Shown here piece after piece: positions 17,046 to 26,188 of a DNA stretch of 49,688 nt. This DNA is from Vibrio owensii CAIM 1854 = LMG 25443 (GTDB lineage: Bacteria; Pseudomonadota; Gammaproteobacteria; Enterobacterales; Vibrionaceae): positions 1 through 49,688 of the forward strand of contig NZ_JPRD01000010.1 of NCBI RefSeq assembly GCF_000817815.1, in the 5' to 3' direction. Made by a program: the position numbers and the translations under genes. Under the pieces are notes generated by a model, which had not been told where the DNA came from, searched no databases, and saw nothing but the letters and a program-made list of their open reading frames with translations. Numbering within the stretch: the first letter of the stretch is position 1; each line of letters starts with the position of its first letter.

Positions 17046-18671
17046 CTATTTATTCCTCCTTTGTTCTTCCGACAGGGTAAATTGGTTAAGTAATGACTCC
17101 AAACGCTCAGAAAGGTGCTCTAAGTCGACGCTGATCTCGCGAGTATGCGATGCGGATTGAGAGGTCTCGTTAGCGTGCAAGGTAATCGTATCGACTTTCG
17201 CTTGAATATGTTTACTCACACCAGAAGTGGTTTGAGTCTGCTGCTGAATGTTTTCGGCGTGCTTCAACACTTGATGCATTTCATCCACCACGTTTCTCAT
17301 TGTTGCCGACAATGCTTCGACATCGAGAGAGCGTTGATGGGCAAACTCACACACACTACCGACCGAACTGAGAGACTCTTCGCTGCCTTGTTGGAATTGC
17401 GAAATGATGGTTTCGATATTGCTGGTCGCTTCCGCTGTACGGGAGGCAAGATTACGTACTTCATCAGCGACGACAGCAAAACCTCGGCCTTGGTCGCCTG
17501 CGCGAGCTGCTTCTATTGCGGCATTAAGAGCAAGTAGGTTGGTTTGCTCTGCAATGCCTTTGATCACGCCAAGAATAGAAGACACTTCTTCCGTTTGTTG
17601 ATTTAACGTCGTTATCTTTTCACGCACTTTGTCGATGTCGGTGACTAAGCTCTTGATGTCTTCGCTGACATGATGCGCTTGGCCGGCGCTGCTCGTTGCG
17701 ACATCGACGGTGTGATTGACTAACGTTGTGGCATCAATAGTCGCTTGCTCGACAACACTTTGTTGGTCAAGCATTCCTGTAATGTTGGTCTGGACTTCGT
17801 TGGTTTCGACTTGTTGATTATCGGCGGCTTCATCAGTGGATTGAGCAACATCGGTGAGCCTATTTGCTGAACCTGCGAGGGAATGTGAAGTCTCGCGAAC
17901 CTGCTCGAGGCTTTCACAGACCGTATCCATAAAGGAGTTGATAGAATCGGAAAGTTGCCCAACTTCATCCTTTTGACTGTGTTCCATACGCTTAGAGAGA
18001 TCTTTGCTGGCACTCACGTTAGACATAAATCGTGAGGTTTTCTGAATAGGGCGAACAATGATCTTGCGAATCAGCCCCATGGTGATCAAGAAACCGACAA
18101 ACGCGATCACCGACATGATGCCCATTGCAAACATAGCTTGCTTGTTAATCAGCGAGTTGACGTGGTTCATATTGTACTCAAGACGAATTGCACCAAGTAC
18201 TTCACCCTCAGGAGCGATATGGCAAGAAACACAGTTCGTACCACGGTAGTTTTCGCTCGACTTCATTGGTAATGCAACAACCAATCCTTTTCCCCAATCC
18301 GCACTGATTGGCTCAATCACTAACTCTCCGCTAAGTGCTCGTTGGTCTATATCATCAACAGGCTTTTGATTGGCATCACCAGGACCATAGAATTTAGAGA
18401 CGGTATCAGCACGTAAGACGCGTACCTGCTCTATGCCTTCTTGGGCTAGGGCTTTTTGACGCAACGTTTCTTTCTGCGACATGGTGCCGGTTAGCATCAT
18501 CATATTTAGGCTATCGAAGTAGTTGCTCGCCTTATCATGGAGCTGTTCACTAAGGACATTATTGATGAGCATTTTTTGTTGATAGTACTGGTAGCCCGTC
18601 GATACCGCGAGTACACAAGTGAATACTGCGATAAGAGCGAGTAGGAGCTTGAAGGTTATAGTTGAGCGCAT
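17046..18671 (-). CDS. Methyl-accepting chemotaxis protein with a periplasmic heme c motif
   Basis: A 541-residue chemoreceptor. One membrane helix spans about 7-27, a periplasmic domain about 28-177, a second helix about 178-202, then a HAMP domain and a cytoplasmic signalling domain. The hairpin tip is the conserved [18 protein letters not shown] followed by [14 protein letters not shown]. The periplasmic domain contains CVSCH (Cys147-Cys150-His151), the covalent heme c attachment motif, within a region like the DUF3365/Tll0287 PAS-like domains. It probably senses redox state, oxygen or nitric oxide and signals to CheA for taxis. No pentapeptide for CheR binding is seen at the C terminus (LSEEQRRNK). 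It is expressed alone, and no cytochrome genes are nearby. Confidence 0.88.
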   Translation of the reverse strand: MRSTITFKLLLALIAVFTCVLAVSTGYQYYQQKMLINNVLSEQLHDKASNYFDSLNMMMLTGTMSQKETLRQKALAQEGIEQVRVLRADTVSKFYGPGDANQKPVDDIDQRALSGELVIEPISADWGKGLVVALPMKSSENYRGTNCVSCHIAPEGEVLGAIRLEYNMNHVNSLINKQAMFAMGIMSVIAFVGFLITMGLIRKIIVRPIQKTSRFMSNVSASKDLSKRMEHSQKDEVGQLSDSINSFMDTVCESLEQVRETSHSLAGSANRLTDVAQSTDEAADNQQVETNEVQTNITGMLDQQSVVEQATIDATTLVNHTVDVATSSAGQAHHVSEDIKSLVTDIDKVREKITTLNQQTEEVSSILGVIKGIAEQTNLLALNAAIEAARAGDQGRGFAVVADEVRNLASRTAEATSNIETIISQFQQGSEESLSSVGSVCEFAHQRSLDVEALSATMRNVVDEMHQVLKHAENIQQQTQTTSGVSKHIQAKVDTITLHANETSQSASHTREISVDLEHLSERLESLLNQFTLSEEQRRNK

Positions 18672-18887
18672 ATTTTTATAAGTGTATTTGGAACGAACGC
18701 CACAATATTAAGGGGTTAGCGAATTTTGAGCAATGAATAGCCCGAATGAATGTGACCCCAAACAGAGTAGGGTTATGTAAATGTGATGTAAGTAGTGTGT
18801 AATCAATTGTTTGGCGTGGTGCCAAAAATGCGACAGTGAAAAAAATGGGCTCAAATTGGGTCAGTAATTTGCGCCTTTAACCCATCG
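18672..18887. other. Intergenic region upstream of the MCP gene
   Basis: About 215 bp with the MCP promoter region at its left end. No reading frame or strong structure is seen, apart from the start of the TTAACCC repeats annotated next. Confidence 0.4.
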
Positions 18888-18909
18888 TTAACCCGAAATA
18901 GGTTAGGGT
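18878..18909. promoter_or_regulatory. Repeated TTAACCC half-sites before a candidate RNA
   Basis: TTAACCC occurs twice with starts 10 bp apart (one helical turn), and TAACC...GGTTA forms an inverted repeat across CGAAATA. The cluster lies just before the first hairpin of the candidate RNA, so it may be an operator. The binding protein is unknown. Confidence 0.35.
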
Positions 18910-18914
18910 AGCGT

Positions 18915-19057
18915 CCGTTTTCACACGTTTATTTCAAACGCGCGTGTGAAGGCACGGGTAATCTAACCACCGGCCCTGCGTTAGATTCCTAAACCATCAC
19001 TTTTCTGGCATTTTCCAGACTTTGGCAATCATCTCCTCATAGGTGATTGCCTTTTTT
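18915..19057 (+). ncRNA. Candidate small RNA or long leader ending in a terminator, upstream of queD
   Basis: Four hairpins follow each other without a reading frame: TTCACACG/CGTGTGAA (18920-18950), AATCTAAC/GTTAGATT (18960-18987), TCTGG/CCAGA (19004-19019) and the strong terminator at 19024-19051 with its T tract. The terminator lies 146 bp before the queD start. It is either an independent sRNA of about 140 nt or a cis-acting leader that ends transcription before queD. It does not match the preQ1, cyclic-di-GMP, TPP or glycine riboswitch motifs that I know. Promoter boxes are not clear. Confidence 0.5.
19024..19057 (+). terminator. Intrinsic terminator of the candidate RNA
   Basis: GGCAATCATCT pairs with AGGTGATTGCC (11 bp, one G-U) around CCTCAT and is followed by TTTTTTATTTTT. 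It is one of the strongest terminators in the window, yet it follows no coding sequence. Confidence 0.85.
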
Positions 19058-19202
19058 ATTTTTGAGTATTTTGTGTGATGACATCCTCACTGACTGACTT
19101 TAACGATTGCGCTCGTAAGCTTTGTGGCAGCTATTGATAAAGGTTGTCATTAAAGGGTGAATTCCTTAGTATTGCGTGTCTTTTTAAAGCCTGAGAATCA
19201 AG

Positions 19203-19565
19203 ATGAAAACAGAATTATACAAAGAGTTTATGTTCGAAGCGGCACACCACTTGCCACACGTACCAGAAGGTCACAAGTGTGGACGCTTACACGGGCACTC
19301 TTTCCTTGTTCGTCTTTATGTAGAAGGTGAAGTAGATCCGCATACAGGTTGGGTTGTTGATTTCGCAGAGATCAAAGCGGCATTCAAGCCAATTTACAAC
19401 CGTCTAGACCACTACTACTTGAACGATATCGAAGGTCTAGAAAACCCGACTAGTGAAGTGCTAGCGAAGTGGATTTGGCAACAACTTAAGCCAAGCCTGC
19501 CTCTACTGAGCAAAGTAGAGATCAAAGAAACCTGTACAGCAGGTTGTATCTACAAGGGTGAGTAA
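19203..19565 (+). CDS. queD: 6-carboxy-5,6,7,8-tetrahydropterin synthase
   Basis: A 120-residue enzyme that converts dihydroneopterin triphosphate to 6-carboxytetrahydropterin, the second step toward preQ0 and the tRNA base queuosine. It matches E. coli QueD over its whole length: [20 protein letters not shown] with the catalytic cysteine, HGHSF giving the zinc-binding histidines, [27 protein letters not shown], and [10 protein letters not shown] at the end. It lies alone between two terminators, downstream of the candidate RNA at 18915-19057. Confidence 0.95.
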   Translation: MKTELYKEFMFEAAHHLPHVPEGHKCGRLHGHSFLVRLYVEGEVDPHTGWVVDFAEIKAAFKPIYNRLDHYYLNDIEGLENPTSEVLAKWIWQQLKPSLPLLSKVEIKETCTAGCIYKGE

Positions 19566-19587
19566 GTTCCCTTTGCATTCCTATTAG

Positions 19588-19614
19588 AAAGGCAAGCCAC
19601 GCGGCTTGCCTTTT
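19588..19614 (+). terminator. Intrinsic terminator of queD
   Basis: AAAGGCAAGCC and GGCTTGCCTTT form an 11-bp stem around ACGC and are followed by TCTTTAT. Confidence 0.85.
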
Positions 19615-19696
19615 CTTTATCTGATTATCTAGAACCGCTCTTTTTTAGCTAGGTTAAATGGCTAACCTAGGCCAAATGTCGACAGAGTAAGATGCG

Positions 19697-20482
19697 TTAG
19701 TAACCTATGCCGTTGCGAAGCGCGAACTGCACCAAATCCGCATGACTATCGAGTTCTAACATATCCAACAGTCGATACTTGTGTGATTCTATGGTTCGAG
19801 GGCTGAGGTTCAACTCGGTGGCAATTTCTTTTGCCGATAAGCCTTTCGCCAGCAAACCCAGCACATCGCATTGACGGTGACTCAACCTTAGCATTCGATG
19901 GTTTTCGTTATCCGTCTTCATATCTGGGCGATGCAAACTGCGGTGAAGCTTTGAGTGCTGCCAGAAGGATAACCACATATGGGAAATGAACGTCACTTGC
20001 TCCAAGTGCGTTTCGGTTAATCCACAGCGACCACTACCAAACAAAGTAAAAGACAGTCCGCCCCAACGTTGACCAAATTGAGTCAATGGAATCGTATAGT
20101 GGCAACATGCGCCTTGGGCAGAAAGCATACGTAAAACGACAACATCACTAGTGGCGAGCTTGTTTTTGTCGAAGATTTGAATCTCTTCAGAGTTGCCAAT
20201 CAGGCGCAGGTAGCGCTCACCGTCTTCCACGCCGACTTGTTCAGCCGTCAGTATCTTGTGAGGTGCTCGCGCAACGGAAAGGGTCTTCCCTTGATTGAAG
20301 AAAAGCATGGAGTTCGGGAACATCGTCATGCGATCGATCTCAAACCAATCCATTGCTTCAAGCATGAATTGTTCGAGTTGGCTTTGACATTCATCTGCAT
20401 GAGAAGTCGTCAAACTCTTCGCTTGACGCATCATGAGTGCTTCAAAACTGGTTCCTGTCGTTTTACCTATATCGCTGCCCAT
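19697..20482 (-). CDS. LuxR-type transcriptional regulator with a GAF-like N-terminal domain
   Basis: A 261-residue regulator. The C-terminal 65 residues are a LuxR/NarL helix-turn-helix (LSHRQCDVLGLLAKGLSAKE, IATELNLSPRTIESHKYRLL). The N-terminal about 185 residues resemble a GAF sensory domain: a starting helix (LEQFMLEAMDWFEIDRMTMF), a central WGGLSF strand, and a closing helix (LEQVTFISHMWLSFWQHSKL). There is no receiver aspartate pattern and no autoinducer-domain signature, so it is not a standard response regulator or an acyl-homoserine-lactone receptor. The ligand and target genes are unknown. The ATG at 20482 has no strong ribosome site. Confidence 0.8.
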   Translation of the reverse strand: MGSDIGKTTGTSFEALMMRQAKSLTTSHADECQSQLEQFMLEAMDWFEIDRMTMFPNSMLFFNQGKTLSVARAPHKILTAEQVGVEDGERYLRLIGNSEEIQIFDKNKLATSDVVVLRMLSAQGACCHYTIPLTQFGQRWGGLSFTLFGSGRCGLTETHLEQVTFISHMWLSFWQHSKLHRSLHRPDMKTDNENHRMLRLSHRQCDVLGLLAKGLSAKEIATELNLSPRTIESHKYRLLDMLELDSHADLVQFALRNGIGY

Positions 20483-20747
20483 AAAAACTGGCTCATCTTA
20501 TCGTTTTTTATAAATGCAGTAATTTTACTCTACATCCTGTTCATATCATTCTGCAGAATGGCTCCCGCATTAATTCGAAGTTTTTCGAATAACATACACT
20601 ATATCCGTTTTATCTCAAGGAGAGAGTTCACGCACGTATGAGCAAAGAGCTCCAACTGCATGGATATCTTGGCTTTTTTTAAAATTATAGTTATTGGTGA
20701 ATGGCGAGCAAGTCTCCGCCGCTTAATCATAGTCCGGAGAGGTTTTA

Positions 20748-20885
20748 ATGAAAATGGTAAAACTGCGTTACCGCACAGGCTCACACAGTAGGTGGGTTGA
20801 AGTGGTGGTATCAACGTTTGTTGCTGAAGAATTAGCAAAAGAATACACAGGTTACGGCTGGCAAGCGGAAGTAATGGCAGTATGA
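20748..20885 (+). CDS. 45-residue hypothetical protein
   Basis: A very short reading frame beginning MKMVKLRYRTGSHSRWVEVV and ending YGWQAEVMAV. GGAGAGG lies 5 bases before the ATG, and an intrinsic terminator follows 7 bases after the stop, so it looks like a real monocistronic gene. The sequence alternates charged and hydrophobic residues, has two Trp, and has no membrane helix or signal peptide. It could fold as a small beta-alpha unit. The 265-bp leader upstream contains no other gene that I accept. Confidence 0.65.
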   Translation: MKMVKLRYRTGSHSRWVEVVVSTFVAEELAKEYTGYGWQAEVMAV

Positions 20886-20891
20886 CTTAGT

Positions 20892-20925
20892 AAATAGGCA
20901 GGCTCATAAAGAACCTGCCTATTTT
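20892..20925 (+). terminator. Intrinsic terminator of the 45-residue gene
   Basis: AAATAGGCAGG and CCTGCCTATTT form an 11-bp stem, followed by T-rich sequence. It lies between two convergent genes and may act on both. Confidence 0.8.
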
Positions 20926-20940
20926 CATTTTAGGGGCAAA

Positions 20941-21408
20941 TCAGCTTAATGCGTGGCGCAAGATCAGCGCTTTTCCACTCTCTTCGTAAATCGTTTTCTG
21001 GGTGTTTTCAAACCCCGCCGATTCAAACAGTTTAATACCGACTTTATTTTGGTTTGCGACCGTTGCGCACACCGAGTTGCTCTCCGCATCAATCGCGTAG
21101 CCATACATCATCAACTTTTGCAGTGTCGATGTACCAATTCCTTGTTGTTGGAATCGTTTGTCGATCATGATGTAACTCAGGCCCAATTCATGACGCTTCG
21201 CAAAAGGAGCGTGTTGAGCAAATGCTTTATCAATCACCAAGTACCCAACAGTTAAGTAGTCGTGGAAGATGGTATAAAAGACTTCTGATTTCGTCCTATT
21301 TTGGTAAGCCTGTTCAAATGGCTTAAAAAATCCTTTTTGATTTTCATGCACTTCCAATTGCATCAAGCTAGCAAAATCCTTTAGCTTGGCAGGTTTAATG
21401 GCGATCAT
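20941..21408 (-). CDS. GNAT-family N-acetyltransferase
   Basis: A 155-residue protein of the GCN5-related acetyltransferase fold. The acetyl-CoA pyrophosphate-binding loop is RFQQQGIGTSTLQKLM at about residues 90-105, preceded by the strand LGLSYIMIDK and followed by NKVGIKLFESAGF. The substrate cannot be predicted. The ribosome site at the ATG (21408) is weak. It is transcribed toward the 45-residue gene and stands alone. Confidence 0.8.
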   Translation of the reverse strand: MIAIKPAKLKDFASLMQLEVHENQKGFFKPFEQAYQNRTKSEVFYTIFHDYLTVGYLVIDKAFAQHAPFAKRHELGLSYIMIDKRFQQQGIGTSTLQKLMMYGYAIDAESNSVCATVANQNKVGIKLFESAGFENTQKTIYEESGKALILRHALS

Positions 21409-21515
21409 GTTCTGAATCTATTCAGAGGCGGTAAACACAATACTGCCATTATAGTTGTGGATATTAAAAGTACGCAATCTGGTTATGTACAGATCTTGTC
21501 AATAAATTGAGGGAA

Positions 21516-23231
21516 CTAGCGGCAAAGTGGATAGTAGAAACCTTGATGGATGTGGGCGCCCAATGTGGTGAGGAGATGCGCACATTCTGCAGTTTCAACC
21601 CCTTCTACGATAACCGTGCAGTGATAGGTATGACCCATGGCAATCAGCTGGCGTAGTGTCTCTACCTTTTTATCATCTTGCTTCAAGTTCATCACAAACA
21701 AACGGTCAATCTTAAGGTAGTTGGGCGTGATGTGGCTGATAAGCTCAACGTTGTTATTCCCAGTACCAAAATCGTCGATGCTGATCTTACAACCCATCTC
21801 TTTAAGCTTGTTGATGTTGTCGAAGATTTCTCGGGTGTAATACATTGAGGCATTCTCGGTGATTTCAATGGTCAGCAGTGAGCAATCGAGTTGGTTAAGC
21901 TGTCGATACAAACGGGTAAAGTTATGGCCTTCAAGCAGAGAAGGGCACACATTAATGCTCAATGGCGCAAGCAGCGATTTCGAGTCACCGAAGACGGTTT
22001 TAATCACCAGTAGCGTGTGGTTTATCAGCAATCCGTTCGCTATCAAACTCTCTATAAAACGTTGAGTGTTTTTAACTTTAAAACGGGACAACACCTCGTA
22101 ATGGATATTCTGCCGGTTAGACGTATTGTGGATTGGCTCTAGCTTGAGATTGAATTCGCGGATTGCCCACATGTAAGTCAGCAGGGAGCGTAGCTTCTTA
22201 TGCCTGATAGCGAACATTAGTATGAAGCTCAAAATCAAGATGCTCGTAATAGGGCCAGAGACGTAATAGATCTCTTTATAGCCATTGTCGTTGACGTTGT
22301 AGAGGAAGGATTGCCCACGAGTATCACCGATTTCTAACGCTGTACCGGTGTTAGTACACACTTTCATCCCGGATAAGAACATGCGAGACATGTGGCTCTC
22401 AATGTTATTCGACAGATTAATGTTCTTCACTCGAACAAGAACTTGAGCTCCATCGAAAATAAAAGAGTGTGTGGTGTAACTGTCGTTGTTTAACCAAGTC
22501 TCACGGTCTCGTTCGTTGACCGGAACCACAGCTTCTGGCGTGACTAAGCAGCGAATATTGTGCTTGTCTGTCATTAAAGCGGACTCAACCAATTGCACGT
22601 TATCGAATAAACCACGAAGCTGGTCTTCATGTTCAAAACAGCTGCGCTGAGCAAGGTCGTGGGCAAAGTCCATCGCGCCATCGAAATAGTTTTGTCTAAC
22701 GATGGTACTGATGGTGTAAAAACACACGGCGACATAAAGCAGCATGGTAAACGTGATAAAAAACAGCAAATTGAAGTAGAGCGCTCGGCTTCGCAAACAA
22801 ATGCCTATCGCCATTCTAACGCTGTGCAGTGCGTGTTTGTGGATTCTTGATTGTTGCAGTAGTCCATCTTTTTGCGTATGTTGGCTATCGTAAGGCACAA
22901 AATATCCCTTCCGGTGGATGTTTTCGATGAGAGACTTTTGCGTCTCGACGTGGTTCTTCGTCAGTTGTCTGAACTTCTTTCGTATCGACGCAACAGCGTT
23001 CTTAAATCCATTTTCCGGCAACATCAAGTGATGTTGCGATGACAACTTCTTTTCGATTTTCCTCTGACTGATAGGCGCGTTTAAGCTACCAAAAGCGGCA
23101 ATGGTGCTGAGGATTAAATATTCAATTCTGTTGACGGGGATAGCGGAATGAATGGAGTTGTTGAGCTGTAATGAAAGTTCTTTTTCGGACAAGCAAACGC
23201 AGATTTGGTTTCCAAGTTCAAACCTAATCAT
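21516..23231 (-). CDS. Membrane protein with an N-terminal winged helix and a C-terminal EAL domain
   Basis: A 571-residue protein with an unusual layout. Residues about 25-113 look like an OmpR/ToxR-type winged helix (EYLILSTIAAFGSLNAPIS, FKNAVASIRKKFRQL, IENIHRKGYFV). A first membrane helix spans about 151-177, a periplasmic domain with several cysteines about 178-325, a second helix about 326-343, and a cytoplasmic EAL domain 360-571. The EAL signature reads EVL (379-381). The other metal and catalytic positions look intact: SINVCP, EITEN, DDFGTG, LKIDR, VEGVE and HQGFYY. I infer a membrane-bound DNA-binding protein that also degrades or binds cyclic-di-GMP in response to a periplasmic signal. 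The ATG at 23231 has GGAGCG upstream. Confidence 0.82.
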   Translation of the reverse strand: MIRFELGNQICVCLSEKELSLQLNNSIHSAIPVNRIEYLILSTIAAFGSLNAPISQRKIEKKLSSQHHLMLPENGFKNAVASIRKKFRQLTKNHVETQKSLIENIHRKGYFVPYDSQHTQKDGLLQQSRIHKHALHSVRMAIGICLRSRALYFNLLFFITFTMLLYVAVCFYTISTIVRQNYFDGAMDFAHDLAQRSCFEHEDQLRGLFDNVQLVESALMTDKHNIRCLVTPEAVVPVNERDRETWLNNDSYTTHSFIFDGAQVLVRVKNINLSNNIESHMSRMFLSGMKVCTNTGTALEIGDTRGQSFLYNVNDNGYKEIYYVSGPITSILILSFILMFAIRHKKLRSLLTYMWAIREFNLKLEPIHNTSNRQNIHYEVLSRFKVKNTQRFIESLIANGLLINHTLLVIKTVFGDSKSLLAPLSINVCPSLLEGHNFTRLYRQLNQLDCSLLTIEITENASMYYTREIFDNINKLKEMGCKISIDDFGTGNNNVELISHITPNYLKIDRLFVMNLKQDDKKVETLRQLIAMGHTYHCTVIVEGVETAECAHLLTTLGAHIHQGFYYPLCR

Positions 23232-23410
23232 GTGTTAAAGCGCTCCAGGATTATTTTTTGAATACGTTATCAATATTGGGTTAGCAGGTATGTGACCTTC
23301 TACGGGCATATCCTAAACTTCTGGATATAGTCGTGATTTTAGATTTTTTTATAAAGCTCAATCTAGAGGGAATTTTTCTTAGGTGGGGTTTTAAAGGAAA
23401 AAAGCAAATG

Positions 23411-23442
23411 AAAAAAAGCCCGAGCACATGGCTCGGGCTTTT
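23411..23442 (-). terminator. Intrinsic terminator of sdaA
   Basis: AAAAGCCCGAGC and its complement form a 12-bp stem, with a T tract on the minus strand. It lies 19 bases after the sdaA stop codon. Confidence 0.85.
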
Positions 23443-23460
23443 CAATTCAGAGAGGAGGGA

Positions 23461-24822
23461 TTAGCAAATCACTTTGATTGCTAGACCGCCTTGAGATGTC
23501 TCACGGTATTTCGCGTTCATGTCTTTACCTGTTTCTAGCATGGTTTCGATAACCTTATCTAGAGAAACCGTTGGAGCTGAAGAACGACGTAGTGCCATAC
23601 GAGTCGAGTTGATCGCTTTTACTGCCGCGATACCGTTACGCTCGATACATGGAACCTGTACCTGACCTGCAACAGGGTCACACGTTAGACCTAGGTTGTG
23701 CTCCATTGCGATCTCTGCAGCCATACATACTTGCTCAGGGCTACCACCCATAAGCTCAGCAAGGCCTGCTGCCGCCATAGAGCATGCCACGCCAACTTCA
23801 CCCTGACAGCCAACCTCTGCACCAGAGATAGACGCGTTGCGCTTGTAAAGACCACCGATTGCGCCAGAAGCCGCAAAGTAACGGATGTAATCTTTTTCAG
23901 TCACAGTTTGGATGAACTTATCGTAGTAAGCCAGTACCGCAGGGATGATGCCACACGCACCGTTCGTTGGTGCTGTCACAACGCGACCACCTGCTGCGTT
24001 CTCTTCGTTTACTGCGAAAGCAAACATGTTTACCCAATCAACAACCGACATTGGATCGTTTGTTGTCTTTTCAGAAGTAAGCAGTTGCTGACGAAGTGCT
24101 GCTGCACGACGAGGCACGCGTAGTGGACCAGGCAGAATACCTTCTTCGTTCATACCGCGATCCATACACTCACGCATTGTGCGCCAGATGTTTGCGAAGT
24201 ATGTACGAGTCTCTTCATCAGAGTGCAGAGAGTGTTCGTTCTTCATTACCAATGCGCTAATAGAAAGACCGCTTTCTTTACACTGGTGAACAAGCTCTTC
24301 TGCAGTTGTGTATTCGTAAGGAACCTTGATTGGGTTCTCTACTTCTTTACCGAAGTTCTCTTCATCAACGATGAAACCACCGCCGATAGAGTAGTAAGTC
24401 TTTGAGTACACTTTTTCGTCTTCGATCCAAGCGTGGATCTGCATGCCGTTTTCGTGAAGCTCAAGGTTAGTAGTATGGAAGTTCATACCACCATCTTTCG
24501 GGAACGATACTGTATGACAGTGCATGCCAACAGGTAGGCGCTCAGTTTCTTCTACGCGAGCGATAAAGCTCGGAATAGAGTCGATATCTACTTTCTCAGG
24601 GGAGTTGCCTGCAAGACCCATGATGATCGCGATATCCGTGTGGTGACCTTTCCCTGTCAGTGATAGTGAACCATAAACGTCAACGGTGATTTTAGTGATG
24701 TCGCGCAATTTTCCCATTGAGCGTAAATCATCAATAAATTCTTTACCCGCTTTCATTGGACCTACAGTGTGTGAGCTTGAAGGACCAACGCCGATCTTAT
24801 AGATGTCAAAAACACTAATCAT
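23461..24822 (-). CDS. sdaA: L-serine ammonia-lyase (iron-sulfur, single chain)
   Basis: A 453-residue cytoplasmic enzyme that deaminates L-serine to pyruvate and ammonia using a 4Fe-4S cluster. The N-terminal beta domain ([20 protein letters not shown]) and C-terminal alpha domain are both present, so it is the fused single-chain type. The cluster cysteines are in [31 protein letters not shown] and [21 protein letters not shown] lies about 8 bases before the ATG. It lies 97 bp downstream of the serine transporter sdaC on the same strand, with a hairpin between them, so uptake and breakdown of serine are linked. Confidence 0.95.
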   Translation of the reverse strand: MISVFDIYKIGVGPSSSHTVGPMKAGKEFIDDLRSMGKLRDITKITVDVYGSLSLTGKGHHTDIAIIMGLAGNSPEKVDIDSIPSFIARVEETERLPVGMHCHTVSFPKDGGMNFHTTNLELHENGMQIHAWIEDEKVYSKTYYSIGGGFIVDEENFGKEVENPIKVPYEYTTAEELVHQCKESGLSISALVMKNEHSLHSDEETRTYFANIWRTMRECMDRGMNEEGILPGPLRVPRRAAALRQQLLTSEKTTNDPMSVVDWVNMFAFAVNEENAAGGRVVTAPTNGACGIIPAVLAYYDKFIQTVTEKDYIRYFAASGAIGGLYKRNASISGAEVGCQGEVGVACSMAAAGLAELMGGSPEQVCMAAEIAMEHNLGLTCDPVAGQVQVPCIERNGIAAVKAINSTRMALRRSSAPTVSLDKVIETMLETGKDMNAKYRETSQGGLAIKVIC

Positions 24823-24839
24823 ATCGATTACCTCAGAAC

Positions 24840-24873
24840 AAAGCCTCCCAAGGGGAGTTGGGAGGCTTTTTAT
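24840..24873 (-). terminator. Hairpin between sdaC and sdaA, possible partial terminator
   Basis: AAGCCTCCCAA and TTGGGAGGCTT make an 11-bp stem. On the coding (minus) strand it is followed only by TTTGTT, a poor T tract, so some transcripts probably read through into sdaA. On the plus strand the T tract is better, although no gene approaches from that side. Confidence 0.6.
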
Positions 24874-24919
24874 TATCGTTATATTCTTGAATTAATCACG
24901 CTTTTATAGAGAGCGGTGA

Positions 24920-26188
24920 TTAAAGAGCGCCGTAGATTACAGAACTAATTGCTGCAAGACCACAGATTGCTGTGAAAATCTGTACAGGTGCTGAAGTTTT
25001 GTACTTCGCCATTGCAGGAACTTTGTTCATAGCGAATACAGGCATCAAGAATAGGATTGCAGCGATCATCGGTGCACCCATTGTTTCAATCATGCCTAGG
25101 ATGCTTGGGTTAACGATAGCAACGATCCAAGTAGTCACAACGATGAAGATTAGAGATGCTTTCTCGATCTTGCTCTTAGGAGTTTCAGAGCGAGATTTGA
25201 TTAGACCAACTAGACCTTCGTGTGCGCCTAGGAAGTGACCGAAGTAGCTTGAAGTGATTGCTGCGAACGCCACTAGAGGACCCATGTAAGAGATAAGTGG
25301 AGACTCGTGAACGTTAGCTAGGTAAGACAGTACTGAGATGTTTTGTTCTTGCGCAGATGCTAGTTGCTCTGGAGAAAGAGAAAGTACTACAGAGAATACG
25401 AAGAACATTACAAAACCCATTAGCATCATCGCTGCACCGCCAGTGATCGCGTCAGTTTTCTTAACTGCGTCATCACCGTATACACGACGTTGTTCTTTAG
25501 AGAACTGAGAGATGATTGGGCTGTGGTTGAATGAGAATACGATGATTGGAATTGCTAGCCAAACGATTGAAGGCATTTCGCCCCAGTTTGGAGACACTTC
25601 CATCATTGACGTATTCCAGTCAGGAATTAGGTAGAAAGAAAGCGCTAGTAGGATGAATACTAGAGGGTAAACCATTGCTGATGTTGCTTTCAGCATTAGC
25701 TCTTTACCGAATACTACACCCGCAGTCATAGCAGCGATTAACGCGCCAGATAGTAGCCAGCGAGGGATAGATTCCATACCCATTTGGTTAACTAGGAAAG
25801 AGTCAACCGTGTTTGTGATACCAACACCGTAGATTAGTACGATTGGGTAGATAGCGAAGAAGTAAGCAAAAGTAATAAGGTTTGCGCCAGTTTTACCGAA
25901 GTGCTCTTCTACTGTGTCAGTGATATCAGCTTCAGGGTTTTTCGCAGAAAGTACGAAACGAGCTAGAGATTTGTGTGCGAACCAAGTCATTGGTGCCGCG
26001 ATTAGAGCTAGGATAACTAATGGCCAGAAACCGCCAGCACCTGCTTTAATTGGAAGGAAAAGTACACCTGCACCTACTGCTGTACCAAATAGGGACAAAC
26101 ACCAGGTGAAGTCTTTGTAAGAAAACTTACTAGACGATTGTGCGGTTGAAGCCGCAGAAGTAGTTGTATTCATTTTTGAGTTACTCAT
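24920..26188 (-). CDS. sdaC: Serine transporter of the HAAAP family
   Basis: A 422-residue inner-membrane protein with about 11 hydrophobic helices after a Ser/Thr-rich N terminus. It has the HAAAP/SdaC pattern: FTWCLSLFGTAVGAGVLFLP, FSFNHSPIISQFSKEQRR, TSSYFGHFLGAHEGLVGLIK. It imports serine, probably with H+ or Na+. The neighbouring sdaA encodes the serine-degrading enzyme, which supports serine over threonine as substrate. Two possible starts exist (26188 and 26173) and neither has a strong ribosome site. I used the first. Confidence 0.9.
   Translation of the reverse strand: MSNSKMNTTTSAASTAQSSSKFSYKDFTWCLSLFGTAVGAGVLFLPIKAGAGGFWPLVILALIAAPMTWFAHKSLARFVLSAKNPEADITDTVEEHFGKTGANLITFAYFFAIYPIVLIYGVGITNTVDSFLVNQMGMESIPRWLLSGALIAAMTAGVVFGKELMLKATSAMVYPLVFILLALSFYLIPDWNTSMMEVSPNWGEMPSIVWLAIPIIVFSFNHSPIISQFSKEQRRVYGDDAVKKTDAITGGAAMMLMGFVMFFVFSVVLSLSPEQLASAQEQNISVLSYLANVHESPLISYMGPLVAFAAITSSYFGHFLGAHEGLVGLIKSRSETPKSKIEKASLIFIVVTTWIVAIVNPSILGMIETMGAPMIAAILFLMPVFAMNKVPAMAKYKTSAPVQIFTAICGLAAISSVIYGAL

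Noticed and set aside
18915..19057. A known riboswitch class or a Qrr sRNA upstream of queD
   Set aside because: No preQ1, cyclic-di-GMP, glycine or TPP motif and no conserved Qrr core could be found.
20638..20682. A 14-codon reading frame after AAGGAG that might be a leader peptide
   Set aside because: The spacing to the ATG is about 14 bases, and there is no run of regulatory codons or an attenuator structure.
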